Positions 34,882 through 48,709 of a stretch of DNA of 64,000 bases are shown here, piece by piece. The position numbers and the translations under genes were made by a program. A model generated the notes under the pieces. That model searched no databases, had not been told where the DNA came from, and saw nothing but the letters and a program-made list of their open reading frames with translations. Each line of letters begins with the position of its first letter. Within the stretch, counting starts at the first letter, position 1. Source of the stretch: Lasiodiplodia sp. COLG20 (taxonomy: Eukaryota > Ascomycota > Dothideomycetes > Botryosphaeriales > Botryosphaeriaceae); the NCBI GenBank assembly GCA_009801085.1, contig VNWV01000009.1:1106501-1170500 (forward strand), read 5' to 3'.

Positions 34882-35729
34882 ATGTTTTGTACGACTCTTC
34901 GCCGCCGCAAGTCTTTCTCAGCAGCCATCCCAACCCTTACCGCAAATCCAGGTCTGAATCTACGAGGTGAGCGACTCATTGACTCTAAAATCGATAACCT
35001 CACTGAAAACCCTTTTCAGAGGACCGTCTTGATACTCATGACCTCGCCATACCTCTCCCCCGCCAAGGCAGCGCAGACACCACACGCACACTGCGCATCC
35101 TCCTCCTCTCGCCCACCTGCACTGCACCATGCGCGTTCCCCACCACTCTTGCGCGCATCCAGCACTTCGCAGCGCTGGATGCGGGCCTTGGCTCCATAAT
35201 CATCTTCCTACTCAACTCAGACACCCCCACCACGCACATGAATACAAGCCAACCCGACAATCACGAGCAACAACAACAGCAGCAACCCGCTAGCGGCCTC
35301 CACGCCTACACGCATCTCAGTGCCACACTACTCACAGATCCCTCCCTCTCAAGTATCCCGCTCCTCCCGCTCACATCCTCCTCTGACCTCTCGCCGCTGC
35401 TCAAAACGTACATCCGAACCAATTCCGCAAGGCGCGCTGCGCGGCAGGTGCAGGAGCGACGACATCCCGAAGATGAATTCAACACGGCATTCGATCTACT
35501 ACCACAGTGCACGGCGGCAGGAGCAGCTGTGGCACCCCTGAGCAGGGACGCACTGTTCCGGCTGACCGATCTGTTCGGGTCGTTGCGCGAGTTGTCGGAT
35601 GTGGCTGTCAGGCACGAGCAGGGTGACGAGCGGGTGAGCGGAAGGGTAAAGAGGATGATGTGGCTATTGGGAGAGCAGACGACGAGCGATGTGCTGGAAT
35701 TCTGGGTTGATGAGTGGGTGGCTGATTAA
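34882..35729 (+). CDS. Unrecognised protein, alpha/beta style
   Basis: Two exons (34882-34966 and 35020-35729), joined across a 53-nt intron (CGAG|GTGAGC ... TTTTCAG|AG), encode 264 residues. The N-terminal part after the junction alternates hydrophobic strands and helices (TLRILLLSPT, then FAALDAGLGSIIIFLL), reminiscent of a RecA-like or other nucleotide-fold core, but I see no Walker A motif. A poly-Gln interruption (HEQQQQQQPAS) sits in the middle. The C-terminus is helical and ends DVLEFWVDEWVAD, acidic and aromatic. I do not recognise the family. A divergent Rad51-paralogue or other small DNA-repair accessory factor is only a thought, not a call. Confidence 0.6.
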
Positions 35730-36824
35730 GTGAGAAAACGTTGTGGATATTCTGGGGGATTGAAGGTGCATAGGTGAATATCTCGCTGCAAGCTATTCAC
35801 TGCCTGTTCGCTTCTAGAAGTCAGTAAAGTTTATTTATGTTAAGGGATTATGTGACTTTGCAGGGAAACATATGCCGGTACTGGAAGACTTGTTCAGCAA
35901 GAACTATTCGAGCAGGGCTGCGAGGGTGTCTTAGAATAAACTAGACACTGTCAGAAATATTATAAGCTGCAGTTTTGAATGTATGCGAGCTTGTATTGGC
36001 TCGGTGTACTTTTCCTTAGAGCTTAAGGAATATACATGTTAAAGCGGAAGGGAAAAGAGCTCCGTGTCGTACAATCAGCTGTCTCTCTGGACACTTCAGC
36101 GCTTTTGATCACGACCACACCAACACATTTCCGGCTTCTGGCACGCATCGTACGATCGCAAACTTGAGTGCAGTCCGTCTGCGGCGCTTAGGATACTATC
36201 GATTTGATCCCTTCATTGCTTCGGAATAGTAATCACGTTGTGTCGCCCGTTCGGAGGGTCGAAAAGGGTAAAAGACGATGCTCGGAGAGTCGAAAAGGGT
36301 AAAAGACAACGGCTGCAGCTCGGGCCTCTTGGAATGGGCTCGGCCACTCACCATTTGCGAAATGTTGCTGCCTGAATGTGATTACTGATCGCAACGACAA
36401 GGGAAAATACCGAGGAAAATGGCGCCATTTCTCTAGACATCAAAGACAAGGACCTGCTTTGTTAGTGGGTCGCAATTACGGGCAACGCGTTCGGCGGTGG
36501 CTGAGTTATCGAGCGGGCTTGCAAGCAATATCGATAGGAGATTGCATTCGAGCGGTCACTGGCAAGGAAATCGATTGTCCGCAGGAGGCTCAAACGCCTT
36601 CTGATGTGTTGTTGCGTTGCATTGCACTAGTGGAGTATGTACTCTGTTCCACCTGCGGCCAAAGACTTGCATACCTATCTGAGGCATACATCCATTCGTC
36701 TACCAGAAGCTGGTATATCTCATCCATAAAGTCGTGCTTCTCTAGCAAAGGGGGAATTAAACAAAGAGATAAGAATGCGGGCGCTGAATTGCAGCCGCGG
36801 AAATATTGCGTGAAAATTTGGCTT
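35730..36824. other. Convergent intergenic region with short tandem repeat
   Basis: This lies between the plus-strand gene ending at 35729 and the minus-strand ERG10 ending at 36825. It contains the 31-bp tandem duplication at 36251-36310. The long plus-strand open frame that begins at 36378 continues through ERG10 as its antisense shadow and is not accepted as a gene. Confidence 0.5.
36251..36310 (+). repeat. Two tandem 31-bp units
   Basis: Two adjacent near-identical units (36251-36281 and 36282-36310, the second slightly incomplete) share GTCGAAAAGGGTAAAAGAC and differ at a few positions. This is a short tandem duplication in intergenic DNA. Confidence 0.8.
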
Positions 36825-38176
<1,352 letters not shown>

Positions 38177-38534
38177 TGTGAAGGCTGGGCTTGTTCGAGA
38201 GGAATGAGAGCTTGGAGGATGCGCGAGGAGTGAGGAAGAAGAAGCAAGAAGGCTGGCGGTCAGAGAAAATAATGGCACGAGGGGTGTCTCCGGCGCCGGA
38301 GCTTGGGCCTGAGCACCAACAATCGCAAGCACAAGCATCGGAGCGGACCCCTCGCCCCCATCCGCATCTAGCGCCACCCACCAGCCACGCACGGCCACTC
38401 CGTCGCGCCAAGATTGCGCGCGCAAGTCGCCCAGCTCGCGAAACTCTTCCGTCACGGCAAAAGCTCACAGCTGCTGAGCGCTCACTGCATCCCCGCCACC
38501 TCCACCCCGCACCTTGAGCTCCCTGTCGCCCACC
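38177..38534. promoter_or_regulatory. Divergent promoter, ERG10 / SNU114
   Basis: A 358-bp region between start codons, G/C-rich toward SNU114. No sterol-response element could be assigned with confidence. Confidence 0.45.
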
Positions 38535-41500
38535 ATGGATGACCTATACGACGAGTATGCGATCGCGTTTCCGCGCAAATTTTCTGACCCATTGCTGACG
38601 ACGCTGCAGGTTTGGCAACTTCATCGGAGAGGCCGAGTCCGAGGAGGAATCCGACCATGGCGTGGCGGCGGCGGACGCCTACGTCTACGATGACGAGCCC
38701 GAAGACGATGAGCCCGTCAATGACCAGCAGCTCATGGAGGTCGACGATGAGGGCCCGTCCAACGCCGTGATTCTGCACGAAGATAAGCAGTACTATCCGA
38801 CCGCCCAACAAGTCTACGGCCCCGATGTCGAAACACTGGTACAAGAAGAGGATGCGCAGCCCTTGACCCAGCCTATCATCGAGCCCGTGGTGCAGAAGAA
38901 ATTCAATGTTGAGGAAGCCGATCTCCCGCCCGTGCGCTTTGCCCGCGACTTCATGACCGATCTGATGAACTACCCGGACCAAGTACGGAATGTAGCCTTG
39001 GCAGGACATCTGCACCACGGAAAGACTGCATTCATGGATATGTTGGTGCTGGAGACGCATGATATCCAGGAAAGGCTGGACAAGCGGTTAGGCCGCAGAC
39101 GCGACGAGCAACTGCGCTACACGGATACGCACCTGCTGGAGCGGGAACGTGGAGTCTCGATCAAGGCTGGCCCCATGAGCTTGGTGCTGCAGAGCTCCAA
39201 GGGAAAGTCGCATCTGGTCAATGTTTTGGATACTCCTGGCCATGTCAACTTTGTGGATGAGGTTGCCGCATCGCTGAGGCTGGCAGACGGTGTGGTGCTG
39301 GTCGTGGACGTGGTTGAAGGTGTGCAGGTGAACACCGAGCAAATAATCAAACATGCTGTTCTGGAAGGAATGGCCATCACGCTGGTCATCAACAAGATGG
39401 ACCGCTTGATTCTGGAGTTGAAACTGCCCCCGGCAGATGCTTACTTCAAGCTCAAGCACGTCGTCGAGGAGGTCAACACCGTCATCGAAAACACCATTCC
39501 CGGACAAGGCGCAAAGTACCGGTTGAGTCCTGAAAGGGGCAACGTAGCCTTCGCATGCAGCACCATGGGATGGTGCTTTACCCTGGGATCCTTTACGAAG
39601 ATGTACGCCGACAGCTACCCCGGCTCTGGCATTAACGCAGATGATTTCGCCAAACGTCTGTGGGGTGACATTTTCTTCAACCCAAGAAGTCGCAAGTTCA
39701 CCAGGAAGGCCGTGGAAGAGGGCGCGAGGAGGTCATTCGTTCACTGGGTCCTGGAGCCTATCTACAAACTTTACTCGCACACGATTAGCGAGAGTCCCGA
39801 AGATTTGAAGGAAACGCTGGCTTCGCTTGGGATCCAGTTGAAGCCTTCTCAGTACAAGACTGATGCTAAACAGCTCCTCAAGCTCGCCTGTGAGCAGTTC
39901 TTTGGTCCGGCCACCGGTTTCGTGGATATGATTGTTCAGCACGTTCCGTCGCCCATCGAAGGAGCCAACAGGTATCTGGAGCGGTACTACACCGGCCCTA
40001 CGGACACACAAACAGCGGACGCCATGAAGAAATGCGATCAAGATGGCCCTCTCATCGTCCATGTCACCAAACTTTTCAACACCACTGACGCAAGAAGTTT
40101 TCATTCATTCGGACGCGTTCTCAGCGGTATTGCGAGGCCGGGCGACCAGGTTCGCGTTCTTGGAGAAGGGTACACTATCGAAGACGAGGAAGATATGGTG
40201 ACGGCGACTATCAGTGACACCTGGATTGCCGAGTCGAGATACAATGCCCCCGTCAGCGGAGTGCCCGCGGGAAATTGGGTATTGCTTGGTGGTGTAGACA
40301 ACTCGATCGTGAAAACGGCAACCATTGTTCCACCCAAGCTCCCAGAAGACGAGGACGCATACATCTTCCGCCCGGTCAAGCACTTTTTCGAGTCTGTTTT
40401 GAAGGTGGCCGTGGAACCAATCAATCCCTCAGAACTCCCGAAGATGCTCGAAGGCTTGCGGAAGATCAACAAGAGCTACCCGTTGATCACAACCAAGGTG
40501 GAGGAATCAGGGGAGCATGTGATTCTCGGAACTGGAGAGCTTTACATGGACTGTGTTCTCCACGACCTTCGGCGTTTGTACGCGGAAATGGAGATCAAGG
40601 TCTCCGACCCTGTGACTCGTTTCTGCGAGACCGTCGTGGAGACTTCGGCCATCAAATGCTATGCTCTCACGCCTAACAAGAAGAACAAGCTTACCATGGT
40701 CGCAGAGCCTCTGGACCAAGGCATCGCAGAAGACATCGAGGCAGGAAAAGTCAACATCAAGGACCCAGTGCGTGTTGTCGGCAAATTCTTTGAAGAGAAC
40801 TACGGCTACGATTTGCTTGCCTCTCGCAACATTTGGGCATTTGGACCGGAAGACCAAGGACCCAACATCCTTCAAAACGACACTCTCCCCTCAGAGGTAG
40901 ACCAGAAGATGCTAAGGAGTGTGCGCGATACCATTCGCCAAGGATTCAGCTGGGCGAGCCGTGAAGGTCCGCTTTGTGAAGAGCCCATCCGCAACACCAA
41001 GTTCCGCCTTACGGATGTCAGTCTAGATTCTCAGCCAATCTTCCGTGGTGGTGGTCAAATCATCCCGACGGCAAGGCGGGCGTGCTACTCCAGCTTCCTA
41101 ATGGCGAGCCCAAGGTTGATGGAGCCTGTATACTCTTGCTCGATGATTGGACCCGCCGACGCTGTTAGCAGCTTGTACACTGTACTCGCACGGAGAAGAG
41201 GTCACGTCCTCCAGGATGGTCCTATTGCCGGCACGCCGCTTTACTCGGTGAAGGGTCTGATTCCTGTCATCGATTCCTTCGGTTTCGAGACCGATCTTAG
41301 AGTAAGTTTCGCCGACCAATCACTAGCCGCTGCTAGATGGGGTTTCAAGTCAACTGATGTTTTCGCCTATAGATCCACACCCAAGGTCAAGCAACCGTGT
41401 CGCTTGTCTTTGACCGCTGGTCCATTGTGCCGGGTGACCCGCTTGATAAGGACATCAAGCTGCGCCCGCTCGAACCGGCATCTGCGCAAGCAACGGCACG

Positions 41501-41618
41501 CGACTTCGTGCTCAAGACTCGCCGCCGCAAGGGTCTATCGGAAGACGTCACCATCTCGAAGTTCCTCGAGCCAGAGCTGTTCCGCAACTTGAAAGAAAGC
41601 GGTATCTTGGACGGTTGA
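38535..41618 (+). CDS. SNU114: U5 snRNP GTPase (Snu114/Cwf10, EFTUD2 family)
   Basis: Three exons (38535-38554, 38610-41301, 41373-41618) encode 985 residues. This EF-2-like GTPase is in the U5 snRNP and controls Brr2 and spliceosome activation and disassembly. It starts MDDLYDEFGNFIGEAES with the acidic N-terminal domain typical of Snu114 (not EF-2). GTPase motifs: GHLHHGKT (P-loop), DTPGHVNF (G3) and NKMDRL (G4). The C-terminal domains follow EF-2 order, including the VAVEPINPSELPKMLEGL segment and RGGGQIIPTARRACYSSFL. The first exon encodes only six complete codons. With U2AF this is the second splicing factor of the window. Confidence 0.94.
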
Positions 41619-43075
41619 GCGCGACCATATTGAGGGCTCAGAGTCATGCTCCTTGTCCTGAAACGCAGTGAAGACGTGGTGGGGCAGAGTGAAGGAACAG
41701 GGAAAAGAATGTTGGCCGCGGGTAGCCGCATAGCTGCTGCACATCGGCTACCGCTGAGACAAATGTGAAGCGGGGAAGCTCTGGGCAAGTAGAGAGGACG
41801 CGGCACTATATCATTGGAGATCCAAGGGGTGGGGTTTGATTGGCGCCTTGGTAATCACTCGGCATGTCCAGAAAACAAAAAGAGTGCGGGTCTGCAACAA
41901 ACGGCGTTCTTGGCGCATGCAAACGTGGGCGCGTAGACACCGGGTGCTTTTTTTTTCTTGGCTCGGCGCCGGAAACCTCCTTTGGCAGGAAGAGTTGGAC
42001 GGGCCGAAATATTGAGCATGTGGTCAACAACGGACCGGTCAGCAGCAGGGCCAGCGCAGCAGCGTAGTATGCACAGCAGAAACCATACAGATGCGCGAAA
42101 ATTGAATTGGTCATTTTCTGCCGTGAGATCCCTCTCGATGGTTCTTTGGTTTGAAAGGAAGGCTCTAAGATGACGAGCTCGTAGTATCAAGGCGCTATCA
42201 GCCGCGTCTGTTGCACAACATTGCACTCTATGCAACACAATCAAACTGACTTAATAGAGTAAGCATACAGCTCCGCTATGATGCAACGCACGAGACTATC
42301 ATTGTTCGTGTTCAACGGAATTTTGCGGTATGAGAGGTTTCCACTTTTTTTTCTTTTCCAACTTCCCGCACGTTACGAGGGACATGTTCGCGCAAGTACA
42401 TGTGGGTGACAGATTAGGTATTAGCTCGCATCTATTAGTCTAATCACATGCATACTGCAGCGACTTGACCCGAAAACGGAAGAGGTATCTCTCCAAAACC
42501 AAAGCTCGAAGGTGGATGTGCGTGAAGTTGAAAGTGAATGGCAGCAAGCCATTGCCACCACTGCCGCTATCGCTCAACACGGAAAAGAATGGTCGCCACA
42601 GGCAGCCACCAACATCATCCGTCAGATGTTGTCTTTAATTCAAGTATTATCAAATTGCGATAATGCAAACATCATGCAGTAAAGACAAGGAAGCAGAGGC
42701 TGCTATTATCTCGGCTTTTACAGCGAAGGGTAGGCTAGGATAAGTTTCGTCTGCCCTGTTGGACATCAAGATAAGTTATAGTAGTTAGCATCCCTGCGAT
42801 TGTATAGCCGCACAAGAAGTGCAGTTTGAGTCCTCATGTGACCCGATAAAACTAGGGTAATGCTTTAAGGAAAAGCACTGTGCACTACCCTGCATCGGGA
42901 ATCCTTCCTACCGCAGAGTCCACATGCATACGCCCGCAACCTCTGACTCCCGAAAAAACCTTGACTAGGTGCGATCCTCCGACAACGGCAGTGAACGGGC
43001 AGAAAAAGCTGTGAGCATCGGGTAGTAAAGATATGGGAGGACTTATCGCCGAGCGCTCATTGTCGGAGATCCGAC

Positions 43076-43089
43076 CGACCGGCCGGTCG
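43076..43089. other. Perfect 14-bp palindrome
   Basis: CGACCGGCCGGTCG is self-complementary. It contains inverted CCGG/CGG-type half sites, as Zn2Cys6 regulators use, but no target gene is nearby, so this is noted only. Confidence 0.3.
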
Positions 43090-43894
43090 ATTACACAGCT
43101 GGTTGCATTCGTCATTGTGTGTTAGTTCCTGCAGGAAGGTTTTGTAGTGGCTTGCAGTCGCGTGCAGCGTGCAGCAGCTGGCCGGCTGACGTGCTTTTCA
43201 CCGCATGCCCTGCAGGCTGCATCTAGCCGACCACAAATTGATCAAAATACGTTGTGGAAGCTGGACTGAGAGACTGATTGCTTCTGCATGAATGGTCACA
43301 TGTCCTAACCGCTCGTGGAATCGGCCGTCTTCATTATAGAAACTCGCCCAGCCAGTAGTTAGAGGACGAGCCTGCCTAGCAGCCGCCCACATACACCTAC
43401 CCGCGTCACCGAATCGGACCGGTGGTAGGTAACCGGCAGTGTTGCGGTGACTGGTCCGTCGCCTCCTCCTTCTCTTCCCCGATCCCTGTCCCGCTGGCTT
43501 CTACCGTGTTCCACTCTAAGCTACGCTTTGACTCTAACATGAAAGCTAGCCGTACGAAGCGAAAAGTTCCTAGAGCTATTAAGCGCCGTGATCTTGGCAG
43601 ACCCATGTCCATTCCAGAACGCGGCGATTGCAGGTGCAGATGCCGGATAGAAAAGCGTGTCTACCAGACTTTGAGGTGGCTGTACAAGAAAAGAAAAATT
43701 AATTGAACAGCAAAGAAACGGGACGCGAACCAGATTGAGCAATAGCACGCAATAAACCATGGGGTTGAGTAGTTGTAGGTAGCGACTGATCGACGTTGGC
43801 GAAGTTTACCGGGAGATCCTTCAGCACCACGACCTTCGCACTCGCAGGCTCAACTTCCTTTCTCATCTCCGCAAAATCTGCTCATAAGATCTAG

Positions 43895-43915
43895 ATTCGT
43901 CTGTCGGAGACGAAT
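43895..43915. other. Hairpin, 8-bp perfect stem and 5-nt loop
   Basis: ATTCGTCT, loop GTCGG, AGACGAAT. It is perfect but isolated; no T tract follows. Confidence 0.4.
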
Positions 43916-45757
43916 GGAGTCGTTAGTGAGACGCGATAGGATGTAGACGGGCGTTGATTGGATGCAGTCTTTCATTAATGGTGGGGTAGTTTGCATAAGG
44001 CTGCCAGGTACCCATTCCCCGGACGTCCGCTAGCGTTTTACACGGCTTCTGGAACGCCATTCGTTGTAAACCCAGATTGTAAAGTCTTCATGCGGATCAC
44101 CTAGCCGATGTATGTACTTGAAACAAAACGTCTTGCAGGTTAGTTGTGCCACTTATATGTCTTGGACAACCCTGGAATGCCAGAGTCGGCCGAAAGCTCT
44201 GGATTGGGGGTGCAACCCTTGCGCAGCAATCCCAATCATGCTCCAAGCAAGACTGCAAAGCGGCTTAGACGTTCAATTATGCCGCAACGAACCCAGACTT
44301 TTGAAAAGATACTGGTTCAGGCTATAGCCACTTGCGGCAAAGCATTGGGGGATCGTTTCTTTGTAGGCATCCTAGAGGGTTAAGCGGAACCTCCGACGAT
44401 AATGGTCTTTGCGTTACGAGCAGGAAAGACTGCCTATTGGGTAGGTTCGCTCGCCTCGACCAGCCGAAGGGGCGAAAGTCATGGCCGCATAAACAACCCC
44501 TCTCTTGCATCCCTTGTTCAGGCGACCAGATACCCGCATCGCCACGAGGCATTGCACCTGAAAGTTGACTTCACTGCCCCGCCGAACACGAGTAGAGAGG
44601 AGTAAATTTAGCAGACAGAGCGGCGAGGTGGGGAGATGTACTTTTCGTGGCGTTGGCTGCGTAAGCCTTCGTAAGAGCTTTTTTGGCGTGCCTGGCGTGG
44701 CATAGCTCCACCACGGCGAGACCGGTGCGAAGGCTGGTGTGCTGATTCAAGTCTGCGCGTCGCCCTCGGAGACATGCAGTGCCACCGCTCAGCCTCAGAA
44801 CATGTGAAGAAGTTGGTCGGATTGCTGGCGCACTACCTGTTGGTCGCTTAGTAGCAGTGCCGCATTTCCTGAGTCGTCGAGAAAGCCGTGATGATGTGCA
44901 TGTAGACGCTAAATGATGCTAGAAATAGTGGAAGGGTAGCAAACGTTCGGCGCACGGGTGGCGCAAGGCAAGGGTCAGAGCCGTTGCTGTCAACCACCGG
45001 CTCCGGCCGGGCATTTGTTGTGTGGTAGGTTGGTATGTTAGCTCCGGGAAACATGGCGAGGGCCAAGGAGTTTGAAGCGACGCATGATAGATCAAGTAGC
45101 AGCGCAGAGCACGCTAAAGGCGCGAGGGCCCGAGTCTCACATGCTGGCTTTCCGGGCGCATCACCGCCTTGCAGGCGTCGGAGATCAGCTCTGCGCAGCT
45201 TCGCGTCGAGTGCGTGGAGCAGGCGCGCTGCGGTGTGCAGCAAAGCCCAACGCAGAGAAAATCGAAGGCGAGTTGGTATTGATTGGTCGTGGGTGGCGGG
45301 CGGCGCGGCTGAAACGCAGCTTGGCGGGCGACGCGGACGAATCGCGTGGCCTGCAGCGCGCTTCCCCGGCGCGTCCCTCGTCGCGGCCGCCAGGCCACCG
45401 TCGTCGCTGCGTCGGCGTTTCACGACACCTGGTCGATCGAAGCCACATGCGGCAGGCCATTGACCTGTTCCTGCAGCTCCCGCCCTCGCCACTGGCCAGC
45501 TCCGCCGCCCTTAATCCTGCCTCCTCGTGCAGCGCCGCGTTTCACGCCTCCGACTCTCCAGATGCCCGCCGTGTGTTTCCATGGTTGCGACATGGGCTAG
45601 CAGAGACCCACCCTGCGTGTTCACTGGCGTTTTCCGCCCGCACGCCCAATGGCATTCACGGCGGCCCCTGGCCCGCGGCGACAACGTTGGACGGCGAACC
45701 TCCGCCGTGCTGGGATCTCCAATCGTTAGGCTCGCGTGGCCCGCTGCTCACACGGGG

Positions 45758-45764
45758 TATATAG
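45758..45764 (+). promoter_or_regulatory. TATA box of the GH16 gene
   Basis: TATATAG lies about 165 bp upstream of the GH16 ATG, followed by a C/T-rich leader. Confidence 0.5.
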
Positions 45765-45927
45765 CCGCCAGGCCACGCTGCACTCCGCACCCTTCAATGA
45801 CCAGCCGTTGACCGCGCTTTGTTGATCCGCGTCAGCCTTTCTTTTCAGATCTTTGACCAGATCTCACCCCATTCCTTTCTTTGCGGACTGGTTTTCGCTT
45901 CTAACCCTCCTTCTACAAACAATCAAT

Positions 45928-47352
45928 ATGCGTTTCTCTTCTTTCATCGCCTCGTCCGCCTTCGTGGGCTCGAGCATAGCTGGCTATGCCATCAAGGACG
46001 ACTACTCTGCCGACAACTTCTTTTCCATGTTCAACTTCTTCACTGGCGCCGACCCCACCAACGGTTTCGTCGACTATGTCGATTCTGATGCTGCCAACAG
46101 CTCCAGCTTGATTGACACCTCCAATGGCAAGGTTTACATGGGCGTCGATTACTCCAGCACCTCCTCAAGCGGCCGTGCCAGCGTCCGCATTTCCAGCACT
46201 GCTGCCTACAACGAAGGTCTCGTTATCCTCGACCTCGAGCACTTCCCCGGTGGCATTTGCGGTACCTGGCCCGCCTTCTGGATGCTTGGCGATGGAGACT
46301 GGCCCGCTGGGTAAGCTCATCTCATCTCACCTCACTCCTCAAAATAGATCTGACACGTGATTAGCGGCGAAATCGACATTCTCGAGGGAACCAACAGCCA
46401 AGTTGCCAACCAGATGACGTTGCACACGGCTCAAGGATGCTCCATTGCTAGCACTGGGGCCATGGCGGGTAGTGTCAGCAGCACTAACTGCTATGCCCAT
46501 GCTACTGATGACAACGAGGGCTGCGCCGTCAAGGACAGCGAGGCCAGCACTTACTCGACCTTCAACCAAAACAACGGCGGCGTCTTTGCTACCGAGCTTG
46601 ACCCTACGAACAACAAGATCCAGGTGTGGTATTTCGACCGCAGCTCCATTCCTTCCGACATCACCAATGGCAGCCCCGACCCGACTTCGTGGGGCAACCC
46701 GCGCGCCCTCTTCCAAGGTGGCTGCGAGGTCTCGTCGCACTTCAAGAACATGAACATCATCTTCGACACGACCTTCTGCGGTGACTGGGCCGGCAACGCC
46801 TGGAGCTCGGACGAGACCTGCAGCGCCAAGGCCAGCACTTGCGAAGACTACGTCCAGAACAACCCCGAAGCTTTCAAGGACGCCTACTGGTCCATCAACT
46901 CGCTCAAGGTCTACTCGAACGACGGGAGCACCGGCAGCAGCTCTTCCGCCGGTGGATATGGCTCGACGACGCCCATCGTTGGCCGCACTTCTTCAGTCGA
47001 ACCCGTGGCTTCGACTCCCTACGGATACACGCCCGCTGGCAGCCAGCCTTTGACCCCCGCTGCTCCGTACCCCGCCGGCAACCAGTCCAACTACTACGCC
47101 ACTGGCTCCATTGGCAGTTCGGTGCGCTCCAAGACGACTGTTTACGTCACCGTCACACCTGAGGAAGCCCCGACTCCCGCTTCTACGCCGACCGCTGCTG
47201 CCGGCAACATTGCTGATTGGCAACCTGGCGAGCCCATCCCGTACTCTTTCTTCCAGAACGGCCGAGGCACGACCGTGGAGACTGGGGCTCCTAACAAGGT
47301 TGCCCACATGATGGAGCACAAGAAGCGCGCTCACGGCGCGTGGAAGAAATAA
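45928..47352 (+). CDS. Secreted GH16 endo-1,3(4)-beta-glucanase-like protein
   Basis: Two exons (45928-46310, 46365-47352) encode 456 residues. A signal peptide (MRFSSFIASSAFVGSSIAGYA) is followed by a GH16 domain containing the catalytic motif GEIDILEG with nucleophile Glu130, Asp132 and acid/base Glu135. Downstream are family segments TLHTAQGCSI, FNQNNGGVFATEL and IIFDTTFCGDWAGN. The intron splits the motif's leading glycine, so the catalytic site exists only after splicing. The last ~140 residues are a Ser/Thr/Pro/Gly-rich tail, probably O-glycosylated, ending HKKRAHGAWKK. No clear GPI signal is seen. Activity on beta-1,3(4)-glucan is expected from the family. This agrees with secretion and wall remodelling. 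Confidence 0.91.
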
Positions 47353-48709
47353 GCGTCTTTCTTCGTTCATAGACTTGCCATTTGGGGTGTTATGTGGCTT
47401 GGTGATTTTCATTTCTTCGTCCTTCTTTTACATACTTTGATTCTTGTGCATGGTTCACATCTTGTTCTTTTAGCTGGTCTCATCTTCTTTGTTCAGAGGT
47501 TCACGACTTGGTACGGCATCATATACCCGGGGGTTTCATTTGGGAATAGGGAGGTTCTCTTCGTCAACGACACGCACAATTTGGACCACGACGCTACAAA
47601 GCACACCGGAAACGACATGGAAAAACTGCGCAAGACACGGGCTGGTCCTGGAACGCTGTTGACGGACTCTTTGAAACTTTGATGGGATACCCTGGGAACA
47701 TGGAAAAAGGAATTTCGGCAGAGGGTTCATGGGATTTAGACTTTCATTCTCTCATTTGGCATGAGCAACACAATGCAACGACTTTATGACCATTTACACC
47801 TACTTCGTCTGCTCAGTGATTCTCTTCGTGACGCTTCTTGTAAAAATATATGTCAGTCTCACGTAAGTTATACCTTCACGCTAGCCTTCCTTTGTTCCTC
47901 GCGACACAAGCTTTCGGCGCGGGGGATCGACATTCATCAGCCGCGAGTACATTCCTTTATTATCCTTGACTCCTTGATCGACACGTAAATGTATCACCCA
48001 CCAACAACTAAAAGACGCAGTGTGGACCCTGGGATTCAAACAGCGTGCTGTAACGCGCGTCGCCAACGGCAAGGCCCAGTCCCGCAGCCTCCCCTCTACT
48101 CCTATGGTGCAACTCCCAACACCCTTTCCCGCGCACAGACCGAATCTATCCATGGGAGAGGTCAAGCAAAAGGAAAACGAGGCGTTAAACTGAGAGTTAG
48201 TATTGGTACATTTGAGAGCGTCGTGTCATGGGAAAGTAAGGTTCCAACGCAAATCCCGCTATCAACCGCCACAGGAACGGTAGCACGGTTCGGAAGGACC
48301 AATAAGCGGGGCAAAGTCGCGTGCGCGTGGCTGATCACTGTTTCACTGAAATCCGAAAGTCAAAGCTCGACGGAAGATCAACCCGCACTGAAACGTCGGT
48401 CTCTTGCTGACACAATGTAGTGTGGGAGGTTAAGAAAGCTCGTCACAAGCGTAGAATATGGTCTGTCGCTTGCACGGCTCGTGCCGGCCTCACGTACCTT
48501 GATAAAAACAAAAAAAGGAAAGGGGCTCTAGTAAACATGATTTTCTCCTAGAAGGCTCCAAAACTTTGAAAAGGAAGTACAACCGTTGATTGTATCACGT
48601 GCTCGCGCGTTGTGGCGACTGGCGTTAGCGCGAGGGAGACGGCAGGCACCAGTGTGACCTCATCATCCATCCCCGTCGCGTTGCGCATTCCGCGCCTCAC
48701 GAAGACAGA
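47353..48709. other. Intergenic between GH16 and FAN1
   Basis: No supported gene. Open frames at 47392-47682 and 47989-48420 lack codon bias and motifs. The right end should contain the FAN1 promoter; an E-box-like CACGTG lies near 48597. Confidence 0.5.

Larger units (their letters stand above)
41619..45927. other. 4.3-kb stretch without a supported gene
   Basis: Open frames on both strands are short or mutually overlapping and show no consistent codon bias or known motif. Small structural items: a perfect 14-bp palindrome CGACCGGCCGGTCG at 43076-43089 and a perfect 8-bp-stem hairpin at 43895-43915. The left two-thirds is A/T-richer than the genes around it; the right part (about 44850-45750) is G/C-rich and gives several overlapping frames of 200+ codons that look like composition artefacts. 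The right end is the GH16 promoter. Confidence 0.5.

Noticed and set aside
44848..45764. Several overlapping 200+ codon frames on both strands
   Set aside because: All occur in a G/C-rich block, overlap each other on both strands and have Arg/Pro/Ala-rich, motif-free products. They are composition artefacts.
47989..48420. Plus-strand 143-codon frame, and a possible tRNA around 48030 (TTTGAATCC on the minus strand)
   Set aside because: The frame has no codon bias. The T-loop-like match has no pairing T stem or acceptor stem around it.
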